Assembly: GCF_011030405.1 (NCBI RefSeq) | Contig: NZ_JAAJTJ010000002.1 | Location: 124,001 to 188,000, forward strand | Length of the DNA: 64,000 nucleotides | Direction of reading: 5' to 3' | Source of the DNA: Parapedobacter sp. SGR-10 | GTDB lineage: Bacteria; Bacteroidota; Bacteroidia; Sphingobacteriales; Sphingobacteriaceae | Part shown: piece by piece, positions 42,209 to 51,865 of the stretch | How the letters are laid out: each line of letters begins with the position of its first letter | Position numbering within the stretch: position 1 is the stretch's first letter | Translations under genes and position numbers: made by a program | The notes under the pieces: generated by a model | The model's database searches: none | What the model was told of the DNA's origin: nothing | Seen by the model: only the letters and a program-made list of their open reading frames with translations

Positions 42209-42730
42209 ATGCAGTCATTAAGCAATAGAAAAAAGGTACTCGAGCAAAAGCCGATGAATATATGGGAGCGCATGTACTTGCCTGCCATTGCTAAGGGGCT
42301 TTCGATTACCATACGACATTTTTTTAAGAAGATCCCGACGATCAAATATCCGGAACAGATACGCCCTTATTCCAAGAATTTTAGGGGACAGCATTCGCTG
42401 AAACGTGACGAGCAGGGAAGGGAGCGGTGTACAGCTTGTGGCTTGTGTGCTCTGTCCTGTCCGGCCGAAGCGATTACGATGATCGCTGCTGAGCGCAAGA
42501 AAGGTGAGGAGCATCTGTACAGGGAAGAGAAATATGCAGCGGTGTACGAGATCAATATGTTGCGTTGTATTTTCTGCGGATTGTGTGAGGAGGCTTGCCC
42601 CAAAGAGGCGATCTATCTGGATGGTCCGCATGTGACCGCAGACTATCTGCGTAAGGACTTTATATACGGGAAGGATAAACTGGTCGAACCAAAATTTGAT
42701 ATTACCCAACTAAAACAGGAAAAAATATAA
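42209..42730 (+). CDS. nuoI: NADH-quinone oxidoreductase subunit I
   Basis: This 173-aa protein carries two 4Fe-4S ferredoxin motifs: CTACGLCALSCPAEAI and CIFCGLCEEACPKEAI (clusters N6a and N6b). They link the NuoG chain to N2 in NuoB. The N-terminal part (GLSITIRHFFKKIPTIKYPE) matches the amphipathic anchor of NuoI. It is preceded by the octamer array and is four bases from nuoJ. Confidence 0.96.
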   Translation: MQSLSNRKKVLEQKPMNIWERMYLPAIAKGLSITIRHFFKKIPTIKYPEQIRPYSKNFRGQHSLKRDEQGRERCTACGLCALSCPAEAITMIAAERKKGEEHLYREEKYAAVYEINMLRCIFCGLCEEACPKEAIYLDGPHVTADYLRKDFIYGKDKLVEPKFDITQLKQEKI

Positions 42731-42734
42731 GCTC

Positions 42735-43232
42735 ATGACCGCATTTTATTTTGTAGCTTTTTTGTCTATTTTCTTTGCGCTGATGACCATCTTTACGAAG
42801 AATCCGGTGCACAGTGTACTCTATCTGGTGATTACTTTTTTCACGTTTACGGTACATTACATCATGCTCAATGCCCAGTTTTTGGCTGTGGTCAATTTCA
42901 TTGTGTATATGGGTGCGATCATGGTATTGTTCCTGTTCGTACTGATGCTCTTGAATCTCAATAAGGATACCGAACCAATGAAGTCCAATCTGGTCAAGAT
43001 CATGGGAGCCGTAGCAGGGATGTGTCTGCTAGCTACGTTTCTGGGAGCCTTTCGGGTGATCGAATTGGATAATGGTTTTGTGACGGGTAATTCGGATGTT
43101 GGTTTGGTAAAAAATCTGGGAAAGGTATTGTTTGATGAATTTTTGTTGCCGTTCGAGCTATCGTCCATATTGTTGTTGACGGCGATGGTCGGTGCCATAT
43201 TATTAGCTAAAAAAGAAACGAAGGAAGCCTAA
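42735..43232 (+). CDS. nuoJ: NADH-quinone oxidoreductase subunit J
   Basis: This 165-aa membrane protein has five helices, with the NuoJ pattern [20 protein letters not shown] and [20 protein letters not shown]. NuoJ is part of the membrane arm's proximal module with NuoA, NuoH and NuoK. Its stop TAA shares its last base with the nuoK start (TAATG), which suggests coupled translation. Confidence 0.95.
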   Translation: MTAFYFVAFLSIFFALMTIFTKNPVHSVLYLVITFFTFTVHYIMLNAQFLAVVNFIVYMGAIMVLFLFVLMLLNLNKDTEPMKSNLVKIMGAVAGMCLLATFLGAFRVIELDNGFVTGNSDVGLVKNLGKVLFDEFLLPFELSSILLLTAMVGAILLAKKETKEA

Positions 43233-43561
43233 TGGATCATATCATTCAACATATACAGGGGATACCGTTAAATCATTATTTGATTTTCTGTAGTATCATT
43301 TTTGCGATCGGTGTGGTCGGCGTGTTGATCCGCCGCAATGTCATCATCATCATGATGTCCATTGAGCTGATGCTGAACTCGGTCAATCTGTTATTGGCTG
43401 CTTTCTCGGCATACCGGGGAGATGCCAGTGGACAGGTATTTGTGTTTTTTGTCATGGCGTTGGCTGCGGCAGAGGTTGCTGTGGGACTGGCTATTGTCAT
43501 CATGGTGTACCGAAATACGAAATCTGTAGATTTGGAGTCGTTGAGCAAATTGCGTTGGTAA
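43232..43561 (+). CDS. nuoK: NADH-quinone oxidoreductase subunit K
   Basis: This 109-aa membrane protein has three helices with the conserved buried Glu in [15 protein letters not shown] and a second Glu in [18 protein letters not shown]. NuoK is an MrpC-type subunit of the proton-pumping arm. It overlaps nuoJ by one base and is 28 bases from nuoL. Confidence 0.96.
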   Translation: MDHIIQHIQGIPLNHYLIFCSIIFAIGVVGVLIRRNVIIIMMSIELMLNSVNLLLAAFSAYRGDASGQVFVFFVMALAAAEVAVGLAIVIMVYRNTKSVDLESLSKLRW

Positions 43562-43589
43562 ATATATAAGCAGACTTAGATACTTATTT

Positions 43590-45503
43590 ATGAAAGAACT
43601 TATTTGGTTAATTCCTTTGTTGCCTTTGGTTGGTTTCTTGATCAATGGTTTGGGGCAGAAGATATTGCCTAAGTCCCTGATCGGAATCATCGGAAGTGGT
43701 GTGGTGCTTGTTTCGTTTTTGATAAGCTGTGTGCTTTTTGGAGAGGTTAGGGCCTGGCGCGATGCAGGAGAGAGTGGAGCATATATGCACCAATTGTTTG
43801 ACTGGATTTCGGTAGGTAATTTTAAATTGTCCTTTTCCTTTTTGTTGGACCCGTTGAGCAGCTTGATGTTGCTCATCGTGACCGGTATAGGTTTTTTAAT
43901 CCATGTATATTCGTATGGCTACATGCTACACGATGAAGGTTTTGGGAAATTCTTCTCGTACTTGAACCTCTTCATCTTTTTCATGTTGTTGTTGGTGTTG
44001 GGGTCCAATTACCTCATCATGTTTATCGGTTGGGAAGGTGTAGGTCTCTGTTCTTATCTGCTGATTGGTTTTTGGTACAAAAACTCGGATTATTCCTCGG
44101 CAGCAAAGAAAGCTTTTGTGATGAACCGGATCGGAGATCTGGGCTTTCTGATAGCTGTGTTTGCGATCATAGCCACTTTCGGGTCGTTGGAATTTGCAGA
44201 AGTCTTTCCTAAGGCCGCCCAATTCCCGATGGGTGATGCAGCATTGTTACTGATCACGTTGATGTTGTTTGTGGCAGCTACGGGCAAATCAGCGCAATTG
44301 CCTTTGTTTACCTGGTTGCCGGACGCGATGGCGGGCCCTACACCGGTATCGGCCTTGATCCATGCGGCGACGATGGTGACGGCAGGTATCTACATGATCG
44401 CCCGTTCGAATATCTTATTCACCTTATCACCGGTTACGATGCAGGTCATTACGGTGGTTGGTATTGCGACGGCACTTTTGGCAGCCTTCATTGCCATTAC
44501 GCAGAATGATATCAAGAAGGTATTGGCCTATTCTACGGTATCTCAATTGGGCTATATGTTCTTAGGCTTGGGAGTAGGTGCCTTTACGGGCGCATTTTTC
44601 CATGTATTGACGCATGCCTTCTTCAAAGCCTTGTTGTTCTTGGGCGCAGGATCGGTCATCCATGCGATGAGCAATGAACAGGATATGCGGATGATGGGAG
44701 GACTGAAAAAGAACTTACCTGTCACTTATATCACGATGCTGATCGGTACGGTTGCGATAGCCGGTATTCCGCCATTGTCGGGCTTTTTCTCCAAAGACGA
44801 AATTTTGGCACATGCCTTTTTTGCCAGTCCGGTTTTTTGGGTATTGGGTTTTATCGGGGCGTTGTGTACGGCTTTTTATATGTTCCGCTTGTTGTCCATG
44901 ACATTTTTTGGCAAGTTCAGGGGTACGGAGGAACAGAAGCATCATTTGCACGAGTCACCATGGCAGATGACCTTTCCTTTGATTGTGTTGGCAGTTTTAT
45001 CGGCTGTAGGTGGTTTGTTGAATGTACCGGAGGCACTTGGTGGCGGACATTGGTTGGGCGAATTCCTCAGCCCAGTATTTGCAGATACGAATGCGGTAGC
45101 AACGCCATTTCACCTGTCCCACAGCACAGAGTATATACTGATGGCTGTGTCGACAGTAGGTGCGGTAGGGATGGCTATCTTTGCCTTAAATAAATATGGC
45201 CGTTTGACATCAACAAACGAAGTGGCTGAACCGAGTTTCTTGTATAAGCTTTCTTACCATAAGTTTTATATTGATGAATTGTACGACACGCTGGTCGTGA
45301 AACCATTGGATGCGCTTTCAATCGTGTTTTACAAGGTGTTTGACCGTGGGGGAATAGATCGTCTGGTCAATGCCGTAGGTGAATTCTTTGTTCTATCGGG
45401 CAGAGGTATTCGTCAGATACAGAATGGTCACGTTGGGTTCTATATATTTATGATGGTGATCGGGATCGTGGCGATTATGTTGTATGGATTTTTGCATGTT
45501 TAG
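43590..45503 (+). CDS. nuoL: NADH-quinone oxidoreductase subunit L
   Basis: This 637-aa membrane protein is the distal antiporter-like subunit. It has GWEGVGLCSYLLIGFWY, the MrpA/NuoL signature LPLFTWLPDAMAGPTPVSAL with IHAATMVTAGIYMIAR, and STVSQLGYMFLGLGVG. The C-terminal part (about 540-600; LYKLSYHKFYIDELYDTLV) includes the lateral helix region. It is one of three proton-pumping subunits. Confidence 0.97.
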   Translation: MKELIWLIPLLPLVGFLINGLGQKILPKSLIGIIGSGVVLVSFLISCVLFGEVRAWRDAGESGAYMHQLFDWISVGNFKLSFSFLLDPLSSLMLLIVTGIGFLIHVYSYGYMLHDEGFGKFFSYLNLFIFFMLLLVLGSNYLIMFIGWEGVGLCSYLLIGFWYKNSDYSSAAKKAFVMNRIGDLGFLIAVFAIIATFGSLEFAEVFPKAAQFPMGDAALLLITLMLFVAATGKSAQLPLFTWLPDAMAGPTPVSALIHAATMVTAGIYMIARSNILFTLSPVTMQVITVVGIATALLAAFIAITQNDIKKVLAYSTVSQLGYMFLGLGVGAFTGAFFHVLTHAFFKALLFLGAGSVIHAMSNEQDMRMMGGLKKNLPVTYITMLIGTVAIAGIPPLSGFFSKDEILAHAFFASPVFWVLGFIGALCTAFYMFRLLSMTFFGKFRGTEEQKHHLHESPWQMTFPLIVLAVLSAVGGLLNVPEALGGGHWLGEFLSPVFADTNAVATPFHLSHSTEYILMAVSTVGAVGMAIFALNKYGRLTSTNEVAEPSFLYKLSYHKFYIDELYDTLVVKPLDALSIVFYKVFDRGGIDRLVNAVGEFFVLSGRGIRQIQNGHVGFYIFMMVIGIVAIMLYGFLHV

Positions 45504-45515
45504 TTTTTAAATTCG

Positions 45516-46961
45516 ATGGATAACCTATTTATACTGCTGTTATTTCCTACCGTCAGTGCGATAGCACTGAGTTTTGTCCGGTCTGCTCCTGTGGCTAAGT
45601 GGTTGGGGTTGGTGGCATCTTTGGTGCAATTGGCTTTGACCATACCGTTTGTATGTACTTTCATACCGAATGCTGAGGTACAGTTTGAACAAGTTTTTCC
45701 GTGGATATCCAGTCTGGGCATATCCTTTCATATCGGTATGGATGGTATCAGCTTGCCTTTGGTGCTATTGACCAATGTGCTTATCCCGCTTATTGTCCTA
45801 TCTTCTTTTGGCAAGGAGCACAAAGGGAGTTTCTATGCCTTGGTGCTGTTTATGCAAACGGGGCTCCTATTGGTGTTCACGGCTTTAGATGCGTTTAGCT
45901 TCTATGTGGGATGGGAAATTGCTTTGATACCGATTTATTTTATATGTGCCTTATGGGGAGGCCCCGATCGGGTACGGGTCAATCTGAAATTCTTTGTGTA
46001 CACATTTTTGGGTAGTATTTTTATGCTGATCGGTATTATTTACCTGTATCAGCAGAACCCAAACAAAGATTTTGAATGGACTTCTTTTATCCATCTTATC
46101 TTGAGCGAATCGGAACAGCGATGGATATTCTGGGCTTTTTTCCTTGCCTTTGCCATTAAAATCCCGATCTTACCGTTTCATACCTGGCAACCCGACACAT
46201 ACACGAATGCACCTGCGGCCGGAGCCATGTTGCTGGCAGGGATTATGCTGAAGATGGGGGTATATGGCTTGATCCGTTGGTTGATACCTATCGTACCTTT
46301 TGGCGTATCAGCTTATGGCTCTATCGCATTGATATTGTGTATTGTCGGCATTGTATATGCTTCTATCATTGCTTTTCAACAGGGTGATGCCAAGCGTTTG
46401 ATTGCATATTCTTCCATTGCACACGTCGGGCTGATCAGTGCGGGCGTATTTGCCTGGAATGCGACAGGATTGCAAGGTGCGATGATACAGATGGTCAATC
46501 ACGGTATCGTAGTGGTAGGCTTGTTCTATGTGATCGATATTATAGAAAGCAAGACAGGAACACGTCTATTGGGCGAACTGGGAGGTCTAGCCGATCGTAC
46601 ACGTAGGTTGGCTGTATTTTTTCTGATCATTATTATGGCAGGTATAGGTTTGCCATTGACCAATGGATTTATCGGTGAATTCCTTTTGTTGAAGGGATTG
46701 TTTGAGGTGAATACTTGGGCGATGGCTATAGCAGGTCTTACGTTGATCTTCGGAGCGGTGTACATGTTGCGTTTGTTTCAGAAGACGATGTTGGGGCCAT
46801 TGGATCCGAAGTATGCCAGCGTGACGGATATAAAAGGATATGAGGTGTTGGTACTGGGTGTCATTGTAGTCTTGATCGTGGCGATAGGTGTCTATCCGAA
46901 TGCATTGTTGCATCTATCGGAAGCATCGGTCACACGTTTGGTGGAACAAATCAATTTTTAA
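45516..46961 (+). CDS. nuoM: NADH-quinone oxidoreductase subunit M
   Basis: This 481-aa membrane protein has fourteen or so helices with GMDGISLPLVLLTNVLIPL, FYVGWEIALIPIYFICALWG, LPFHTWQPDTYTNAPAAGAM and SSIAHVGLISAGVF, the NuoM-specific version of the antiporter signature. The conserved Lys and Glu residues for proton transfer are in place. It lies between nuoL (12 bases) and nuoN (23 bases). Confidence 0.96.
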   Translation: MDNLFILLLFPTVSAIALSFVRSAPVAKWLGLVASLVQLALTIPFVCTFIPNAEVQFEQVFPWISSLGISFHIGMDGISLPLVLLTNVLIPLIVLSSFGKEHKGSFYALVLFMQTGLLLVFTALDAFSFYVGWEIALIPIYFICALWGGPDRVRVNLKFFVYTFLGSIFMLIGIIYLYQQNPNKDFEWTSFIHLILSESEQRWIFWAFFLAFAIKIPILPFHTWQPDTYTNAPAAGAMLLAGIMLKMGVYGLIRWLIPIVPFGVSAYGSIALILCIVGIVYASIIAFQQGDAKRLIAYSSIAHVGLISAGVFAWNATGLQGAMIQMVNHGIVVVGLFYVIDIIESKTGTRLLGELGGLADRTRRLAVFFLIIIMAGIGLPLTNGFIGEFLLLKGLFEVNTWAMAIAGLTLIFGAVYMLRLFQKTMLGPLDPKYASVTDIKGYEVLVLGVIVVLIVAIGVYPNALLHLSEASVTRLVEQINF

Positions 46962-46984
46962 AGCGATTATATAGTTAAGAGATT

Positions 46985-48367
46985 ATGGGTGCGATTATCA
47001 CGCTATCATTGTTAGGCATACTGTTACTTTATTTAGGATTATATAAAGCGAAGAACGCATTATTGCCCGTTACTTTATTGGGTCTGTTGGTGGCATTGGG
47101 TTTTGAAGTCAGCGAATGGGGAAAGGAGGCTGCTCCGGTCTACCATGGTATGGTGCTTTTTGACCACTTTGCGCTGTCTTTCTCCATGCTGTGTATCTTG
47201 CTGACCGCCTTGACGTTGTTTCTGTCCAAAGCGTATTTTAGTGCCATCAGCAACAATGTAGCCGAGTATTACTGCTTGATCGTGTTCTCTTTGACAGGAG
47301 CGTTGTTGGTGTCTTCTTACCACAATTTTGCGATGCTGTTTATCGGTATAGAGATCATGTCAGTAGCTTTGTACATCTTGGCAGGTATCCGAAAAAAAGA
47401 CCTTTACTCCAATGAGGCTTCGTTGAAGTACTTCATTATGGGGGCTTTTTCGACCGGCTTCCTCTTGTTCGGGATTACATTATTGTATGGTGCTACGGGG
47501 ACGTTTGATCTGGCTGGCGTACGTCAGTATGTCATCGATACGCAACAGATATCACCCTTGTTCTACGGTGGGATATTGTTGTTATTGATTGGTCTGTGTT
47601 TTAAAGTCGGTGCGGCTCCATTTCACTTCTGGACAGCAGATGTGTACGATGGGTCTCCGATTTTGGTGACGATTTTTATGAGTACTGTGGTCAAGGTGGC
47701 TTCCTTTGCCGGTTTCCTACGTTTGTTTGATTATGTGTTTGGTGCTTTGAATGAGTTTTGGACACCTGTCCTTTTGGTCGTGATCGTGATTACTTTGTTC
47801 GTCGGAAATATTTCGGCCATGATGCAGACGAGCTTTAAGCGGATGTTGGCCTACTCCAGTATTGCGCATGCAGGATATATGTTGTTTGCGATATTGAGCT
47901 TGGGACCAAATGCGGCTTCTTCGGTTTTTGTCTATGCGCTGGCTTATTCGTTGTCGTCCATTGTTGGTTTTGGAGCTTTGATATTGGTCAAGAAATCGCA
48001 GGGATCGGATCAGTTTCTGGCTTTCAATGGGCTGGGCAAGTCCAATCCGTTGCTGGCAGCCATCGTGGCCTTGGCTATGTTCTCTCTGGCAGGTATCCCG
48101 TTGACAGCAGGTTTTATCGGTAAGTTCATGATGTTTACAGGTGTCATGGGCGACTACCACGTGGTCTTGTTGGCTTTGGCGGCCATCAATGCGATCATTG
48201 GGGTATTTTATTACTTGCGAGTTATTGTACACATGTACTTTAAGACGGCTGAAGAGGGAGCAGAAACTGTTGTGATGCCATTGAATTTTAAAGCCGTGTT
48301 TATCATAGCAGCTATTTTGACCTTGGCAGTTGGGATTTATCCCGATTGTTTGATTGGGTTATTTTAG
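46985..48367 (+). CDS. nuoN: NADH-quinone oxidoreductase subunit N
   Basis: This 460-aa membrane protein is the third antiporter-like subunit: IGIEIMSVALYILAGIRKKD, the Lys-bearing KVGAAPFHFWTADVYDGSP and YSSIAHAGYMLFAIL. It closes the operon. A strong terminator follows about 25 bases after the stop. The C-terminal helix set is complete. Confidence 0.96.
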   Translation: MGAIITLSLLGILLLYLGLYKAKNALLPVTLLGLLVALGFEVSEWGKEAAPVYHGMVLFDHFALSFSMLCILLTALTLFLSKAYFSAISNNVAEYYCLIVFSLTGALLVSSYHNFAMLFIGIEIMSVALYILAGIRKKDLYSNEASLKYFIMGAFSTGFLLFGITLLYGATGTFDLAGVRQYVIDTQQISPLFYGGILLLLIGLCFKVGAAPFHFWTADVYDGSPILVTIFMSTVVKVASFAGFLRLFDYVFGALNEFWTPVLLVVIVITLFVGNISAMMQTSFKRMLAYSSIAHAGYMLFAILSLGPNAASSVFVYALAYSLSSIVGFGALILVKKSQGSDQFLAFNGLGKSNPLLAAIVALAMFSLAGIPLTAGFIGKFMMFTGVMGDYHVVLLALAAINAIIGVFYYLRVIVHMYFKTAEEGAETVVMPLNFKAVFIIAAILTLAVGIYPDCLIGLF

Positions 48368-48392
48368 TTGGTAATGTAATATACTTTCCAGG

Positions 48393-48425
48393 CCTGACAG
48401 ATTTTTAAAAACCTGTCAGGTCTTT
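48393..48425 (+). terminator. Rho-independent terminator of the nuo operon
   Basis: CCTGACAG (48393-48400) pairs with CTGTCAGG (48413-48420), and the inner TTTTT/AAAAA can also pair. TCTTTTTATTT follows. It ends the nuoA-N transcript. Confidence 0.85.
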
Positions 48426-48531
48426 TTATTTCATCGGCAGCCTGTCTACTATTTGAATGTAACAGCTTTTTTTTAGAATAATTTTAAACTTTATCCACAA
48501 GTCGTATCTTTATAATCGACTAGAAGTGTTT

Positions 48532-51054
48532 ATGAGAGAAGAGTTTGTTTTGCTGTTACGACATCTTGCCCTTACTATATATGCGACGTTACTGATCACT
48601 CCCGGTTTGGCTCAGACAAAACTAACGGGCAGGGTGTACGATAGCCTTGATGGTAAAGCTATTGCTGGTGTGTCTGTACGGGCAAATGTTTCTTCGATAG
48701 GCACCTCTACCGATACAAGTGGGTTTTTCCAGATTGTACTGTCTTCTTCTGACCGTCAGCTTACCTTTTCCCGTATAGGATATAGATCCGAAACCACAGA
48801 GATAAGCCAACAGGATACCGTTTTGGAGGTGTATCTGGATTCGGATAAGCATACTATAGATGTGGTAGATGTCAGCAGACGGGTCAAATACAAAAGGAGA
48901 AACCCAGCGACAGAACTAATTGACTTGGTCATCCGACACAAGAGCAAGAATAAACTTTCGAAAAAGGACAACCTGTATTACCAGCAATACGAGAAGATAA
49001 AGTTTGGGTTGGTCGACCCTAACGAATTGCTCAAGACAAAAATGGGCAAAATGAACTTTTTCTTCCAAAATGTGGATACCAGTGCCATGCCGGGCAATGA
49101 GCTTTTGACCATGTATATGGAAGAAGTGGTTTCGGACAACTATACCAAGCAAAATCCCTCACGATCCAAAAAGATCGTCCGCGCAAACGAGAAAACAGAA
49201 TTTAATCCCAAATATATCAACAACGCCAACATACAGTCTTATCTGAATTTCTTGCTCCAACCTGTCGATATCTACGATGAGAGTATATTCTTTATCAATA
49301 AGCAGTTTCTGAGCCCCATAGCCGATAATGCAAAGATTTATTATAAGTATTATCTGCAGGATACGATAAAGACAGGAAAAGAGCTGTTTGCCCGATTACG
49401 TTTTGAGCCCTTCAATACGAAAGATTTACTTTTTAAAGGGGAACTGATTATTTCCCTGGATGACCGATATGCTGTGAAGGAAGCACGGATGCAGATAGAT
49501 GAGAAGACGAACCTCAATTGGGTCAATGGATTGACAATGAATCTATCGTATTCGCCCGATGAGGAGGGGATTATGCTGCAAGACACATCCCGTGTGCTGG
49601 TCATATTTGGTCGAGGTAAGAGGGATGCCGTGTTTGGCGAACGTATGAGTCTCAATAGCCGTTATAATTTTAAAGACGATATCCCGTCACATATTATAGC
49701 GGGTGCTCCTACGGAGATAAAGATAGACCCATCGTTGTCTTTGTCTGGTGTGCGTCCCGTAGCGCTCAACAGCGTAGAGCGTAGGACGTACACAAACGTG
49801 GATAGCCTCAATAATGTGAAGACATTCAACACGCTGCTGTCCATTGGCTATGTGTTGGCACAAAGCTATTATTCGTTGGGCAAATTTGAATTGGGTCCAT
49901 TGGAATACACGTATCACCAAAACAACTGGGAAGGTAATCGCTTCCGTTTGGGTGGCAGGACTACGGGAGAATTTTCGGAGAAGACCTATCTCGAAGGGTA
50001 TCTCGCATACGGTACAAAGGATCAAGACGTCAAATATTACGGCAGGATAGCACAATCGTTGAATGGAAAATCGGTTTTTACTTTTCCCGCACATTATCTG
50101 GAAGGGATGGTTCAGCATGATGTATTTGACCCGGGGAGAAATCTGGGTTTTTTGAAAGGGGATAGTTTTTTTCAAGGATTTCGTTCGACGCGGCCTTTAA
50201 AATGGTTGGATACGGATGCGTACCGGTTGGGACATATTCTTGAATTTGGCAATCATTTGAGTATCGCTACACATTTTACGCATCAGCGGCGCACCCCTCT
50301 TGGTGACCTGACTTTTCCCTTGTCAGGCAATCCGAATGAAGAACTGGAGGCCATCAATACCAATGATCTACAGTTTGTATTGAGGTGGGCTCCAAAGGAG
50401 AAGTTTTATTACCGCAACATCAATCGCAGAACCATTATCGAAAAACACCCTGTCTTTAATGTGCAGTACAACAGGGGGTTGGATGGATTTTGGGATAGCA
50501 ATTTTACCTACGATGCGTTGCGTGTATCGATCTCCAGGCGTTGGTTTATGAATCAGCTCGGCTTTGGAGACATGACCGTCACGGGAGGGAAGATCTGGGG
50601 CGCATTGCCATATCCTTTATTGGAGATGCCTAATGTGCAGGCAAGCAACGATAGACATACGATGTCCTTTGAATTGATCAATTCGATGGAGTTTGTGGCC
50701 GACCAGTTTGTGAAATTTTCTTACGATCATGAGTTTCAAGGTTTTATTCTGAACAAGATACCACTGCTCAAATGGTTCAGGCTACGGGAGATTTGGGGGG
50801 CTAAGATGTTTTATGGACAATTGTCGGATATCAATAATCCCTATAAGAGTGACCGGGTCGTACATTTTGATAAGAACGATAAAGGAGAGATACTGACCTA
50901 TCCAATAGGCAAATATCCGTATTGGGAAGGGTACGTTGGGCTAGACAATGTGCTGAAAGTACTCCGGGTGCAGTATTTTTACCGCTATAATTATTTGGAA
51001 CATCCAAACGTCAAAGGGGAGCGGTTTAAAGTTTCGTTGAACATTGATTTTTAA
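48532..51054 (+). CDS. DUF5686 family outer-membrane protein with CarboxypepD_reg-like domain
   Basis: This 840-aa protein has a signal peptide (about 1-28; LALTIYATLLITPGLAQ), then a CarboxypepD_reg-like beta domain (about 29-105; KLTGRVYDSLDGKAIAGVSV, then GFFQIVLSSSDRQLTF). A DUF5686 body of about 700 residues follows and ends as a barrel (YFYRYNYLEHPNVKGERFKV, then SLNIDF). The layout recalls a TonB-dependent protein, but there is no plug. The family is widespread in Bacteroidota and its function is unknown. ATG 48532 is used; a GTG two codons upstream is less likely. It is five bases from the crotonase gene. Confidence 0.92.
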   Translation: MREEFVLLLRHLALTIYATLLITPGLAQTKLTGRVYDSLDGKAIAGVSVRANVSSIGTSTDTSGFFQIVLSSSDRQLTFSRIGYRSETTEISQQDTVLEVYLDSDKHTIDVVDVSRRVKYKRRNPATELIDLVIRHKSKNKLSKKDNLYYQQYEKIKFGLVDPNELLKTKMGKMNFFFQNVDTSAMPGNELLTMYMEEVVSDNYTKQNPSRSKKIVRANEKTEFNPKYINNANIQSYLNFLLQPVDIYDESIFFINKQFLSPIADNAKIYYKYYLQDTIKTGKELFARLRFEPFNTKDLLFKGELIISLDDRYAVKEARMQIDEKTNLNWVNGLTMNLSYSPDEEGIMLQDTSRVLVIFGRGKRDAVFGERMSLNSRYNFKDDIPSHIIAGAPTEIKIDPSLSLSGVRPVALNSVERRTYTNVDSLNNVKTFNTLLSIGYVLAQSYYSLGKFELGPLEYTYHQNNWEGNRFRLGGRTTGEFSEKTYLEGYLAYGTKDQDVKYYGRIAQSLNGKSVFTFPAHYLEGMVQHDVFDPGRNLGFLKGDSFFQGFRSTRPLKWLDTDAYRLGHILEFGNHLSIATHFTHQRRTPLGDLTFPLSGNPNEELEAINTNDLQFVLRWAPKEKFYYRNINRRTIIEKHPVFNVQYNRGLDGFWDSNFTYDALRVSISRRWFMNQLGFGDMTVTGGKIWGALPYPLLEMPNVQASNDRHTMSFELINSMEFVADQFVKFSYDHEFQGFILNKIPLLKWFRLREIWGAKMFYGQLSDINNPYKSDRVVHFDKNDKGEILTYPIGKYPYWEGYVGLDNVLKVLRVQYFYRYNYLEHPNVKGERFKVSLNIDF

Positions 51055-51058
51055 TCCT

Positions 51059-51835
51059 ATGAAAACATTTCAGACCATTATTGTTGAACGGGAAAAAGCA
51101 TTCGTTACCTTGACCATCAACAGGGAATCCAAGCTAAACGCCTTGAACCAAGAGACACTACACGAGCTGGCGCAGGCATTGGACCTGTTGGAAAATGATA
51201 ATGCTGTTCGAGGTATTGTTTTGACAGGTGCCGGCGAAAAGGCTTTTGTAGCCGGTGCAGATATTGGAGAGTTTGTGGGGTTAAGTATAGGAGAGGCCAA
51301 AAAAAAGGCCGCGTATGGGCATTTCCATATTATGGATCGTATCCAAAGTTTTCCAAAACCTATTATTGCTGCTGTGAACGGCTTTGCGCTAGGTGGAGGG
51401 TTGGAGCTGGCGATGGCTTGTCATATCCGTGTGGCATCGGACAATGCGAAATTTGGTTTGCCGGAAGTTTCATTGGGTATCATCCCTGGCTATGGTGGTA
51501 CACAAAGGCTTCCTCAGCTTGTCGGACGCGGCAAAGCCCTGGAAATGATTATGACGGGAGACATGATTGACGCGGCCGAAGCTTTGCAATGGGGTTTGGT
51601 CAATCGGGTAGTATCCTTGGCGGAGTTAATGAGTGCGTGCCGGGAGCTATTGGATAAAATAAGCACTCGGTCAGGGCAAGCGATCTCCAAAGCGATTACG
51701 GCTGTACAGACAGGTTTGGAAGATAGCCGGCAGGGACAGCGACGGGAAATAGAACTTTTTGGAGAGAGCTTTGGTACAGACGACTGCAAAGAGGGCGTGC
51801 AAGCGTTTCTGGAAAGACGAAAACCAAATTTCTAG
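51059..51835 (+). CDS. Enoyl-CoA hydratase (crotonase), canonical active site
   Basis: This 258-aa protein has both catalytic Glu motifs of true hydratases: AAVNGFALGGGLELAMACHI and FGLPEVSLGIIPGYGGTQRL. The oxyanion-hole segment AFVAGADIGEFV is also typical. It would hydrate 2-enoyl-CoA in beta-oxidation or butyryl-CoA pathways. ATG 51059 is used, five bases after the DUF5686 stop; a TTG 15 bases upstream overlaps that gene. It contrasts with the altered crotonase at 8221. Confidence 0.93.
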   Translation: MKTFQTIIVEREKAFVTLTINRESKLNALNQETLHELAQALDLLENDNAVRGIVLTGAGEKAFVAGADIGEFVGLSIGEAKKKAAYGHFHIMDRIQSFPKPIIAAVNGFALGGGLELAMACHIRVASDNAKFGLPEVSLGIIPGYGGTQRLPQLVGRGKALEMIMTGDMIDAAEALQWGLVNRVVSLAELMSACRELLDKISTRSGQAISKAITAVQTGLEDSRQGQRREIELFGESFGTDDCKEGVQAFLERRKPNF

Positions 51836-51865
51836 ACGATTGTTATGTCATTATAAAACTTTTTT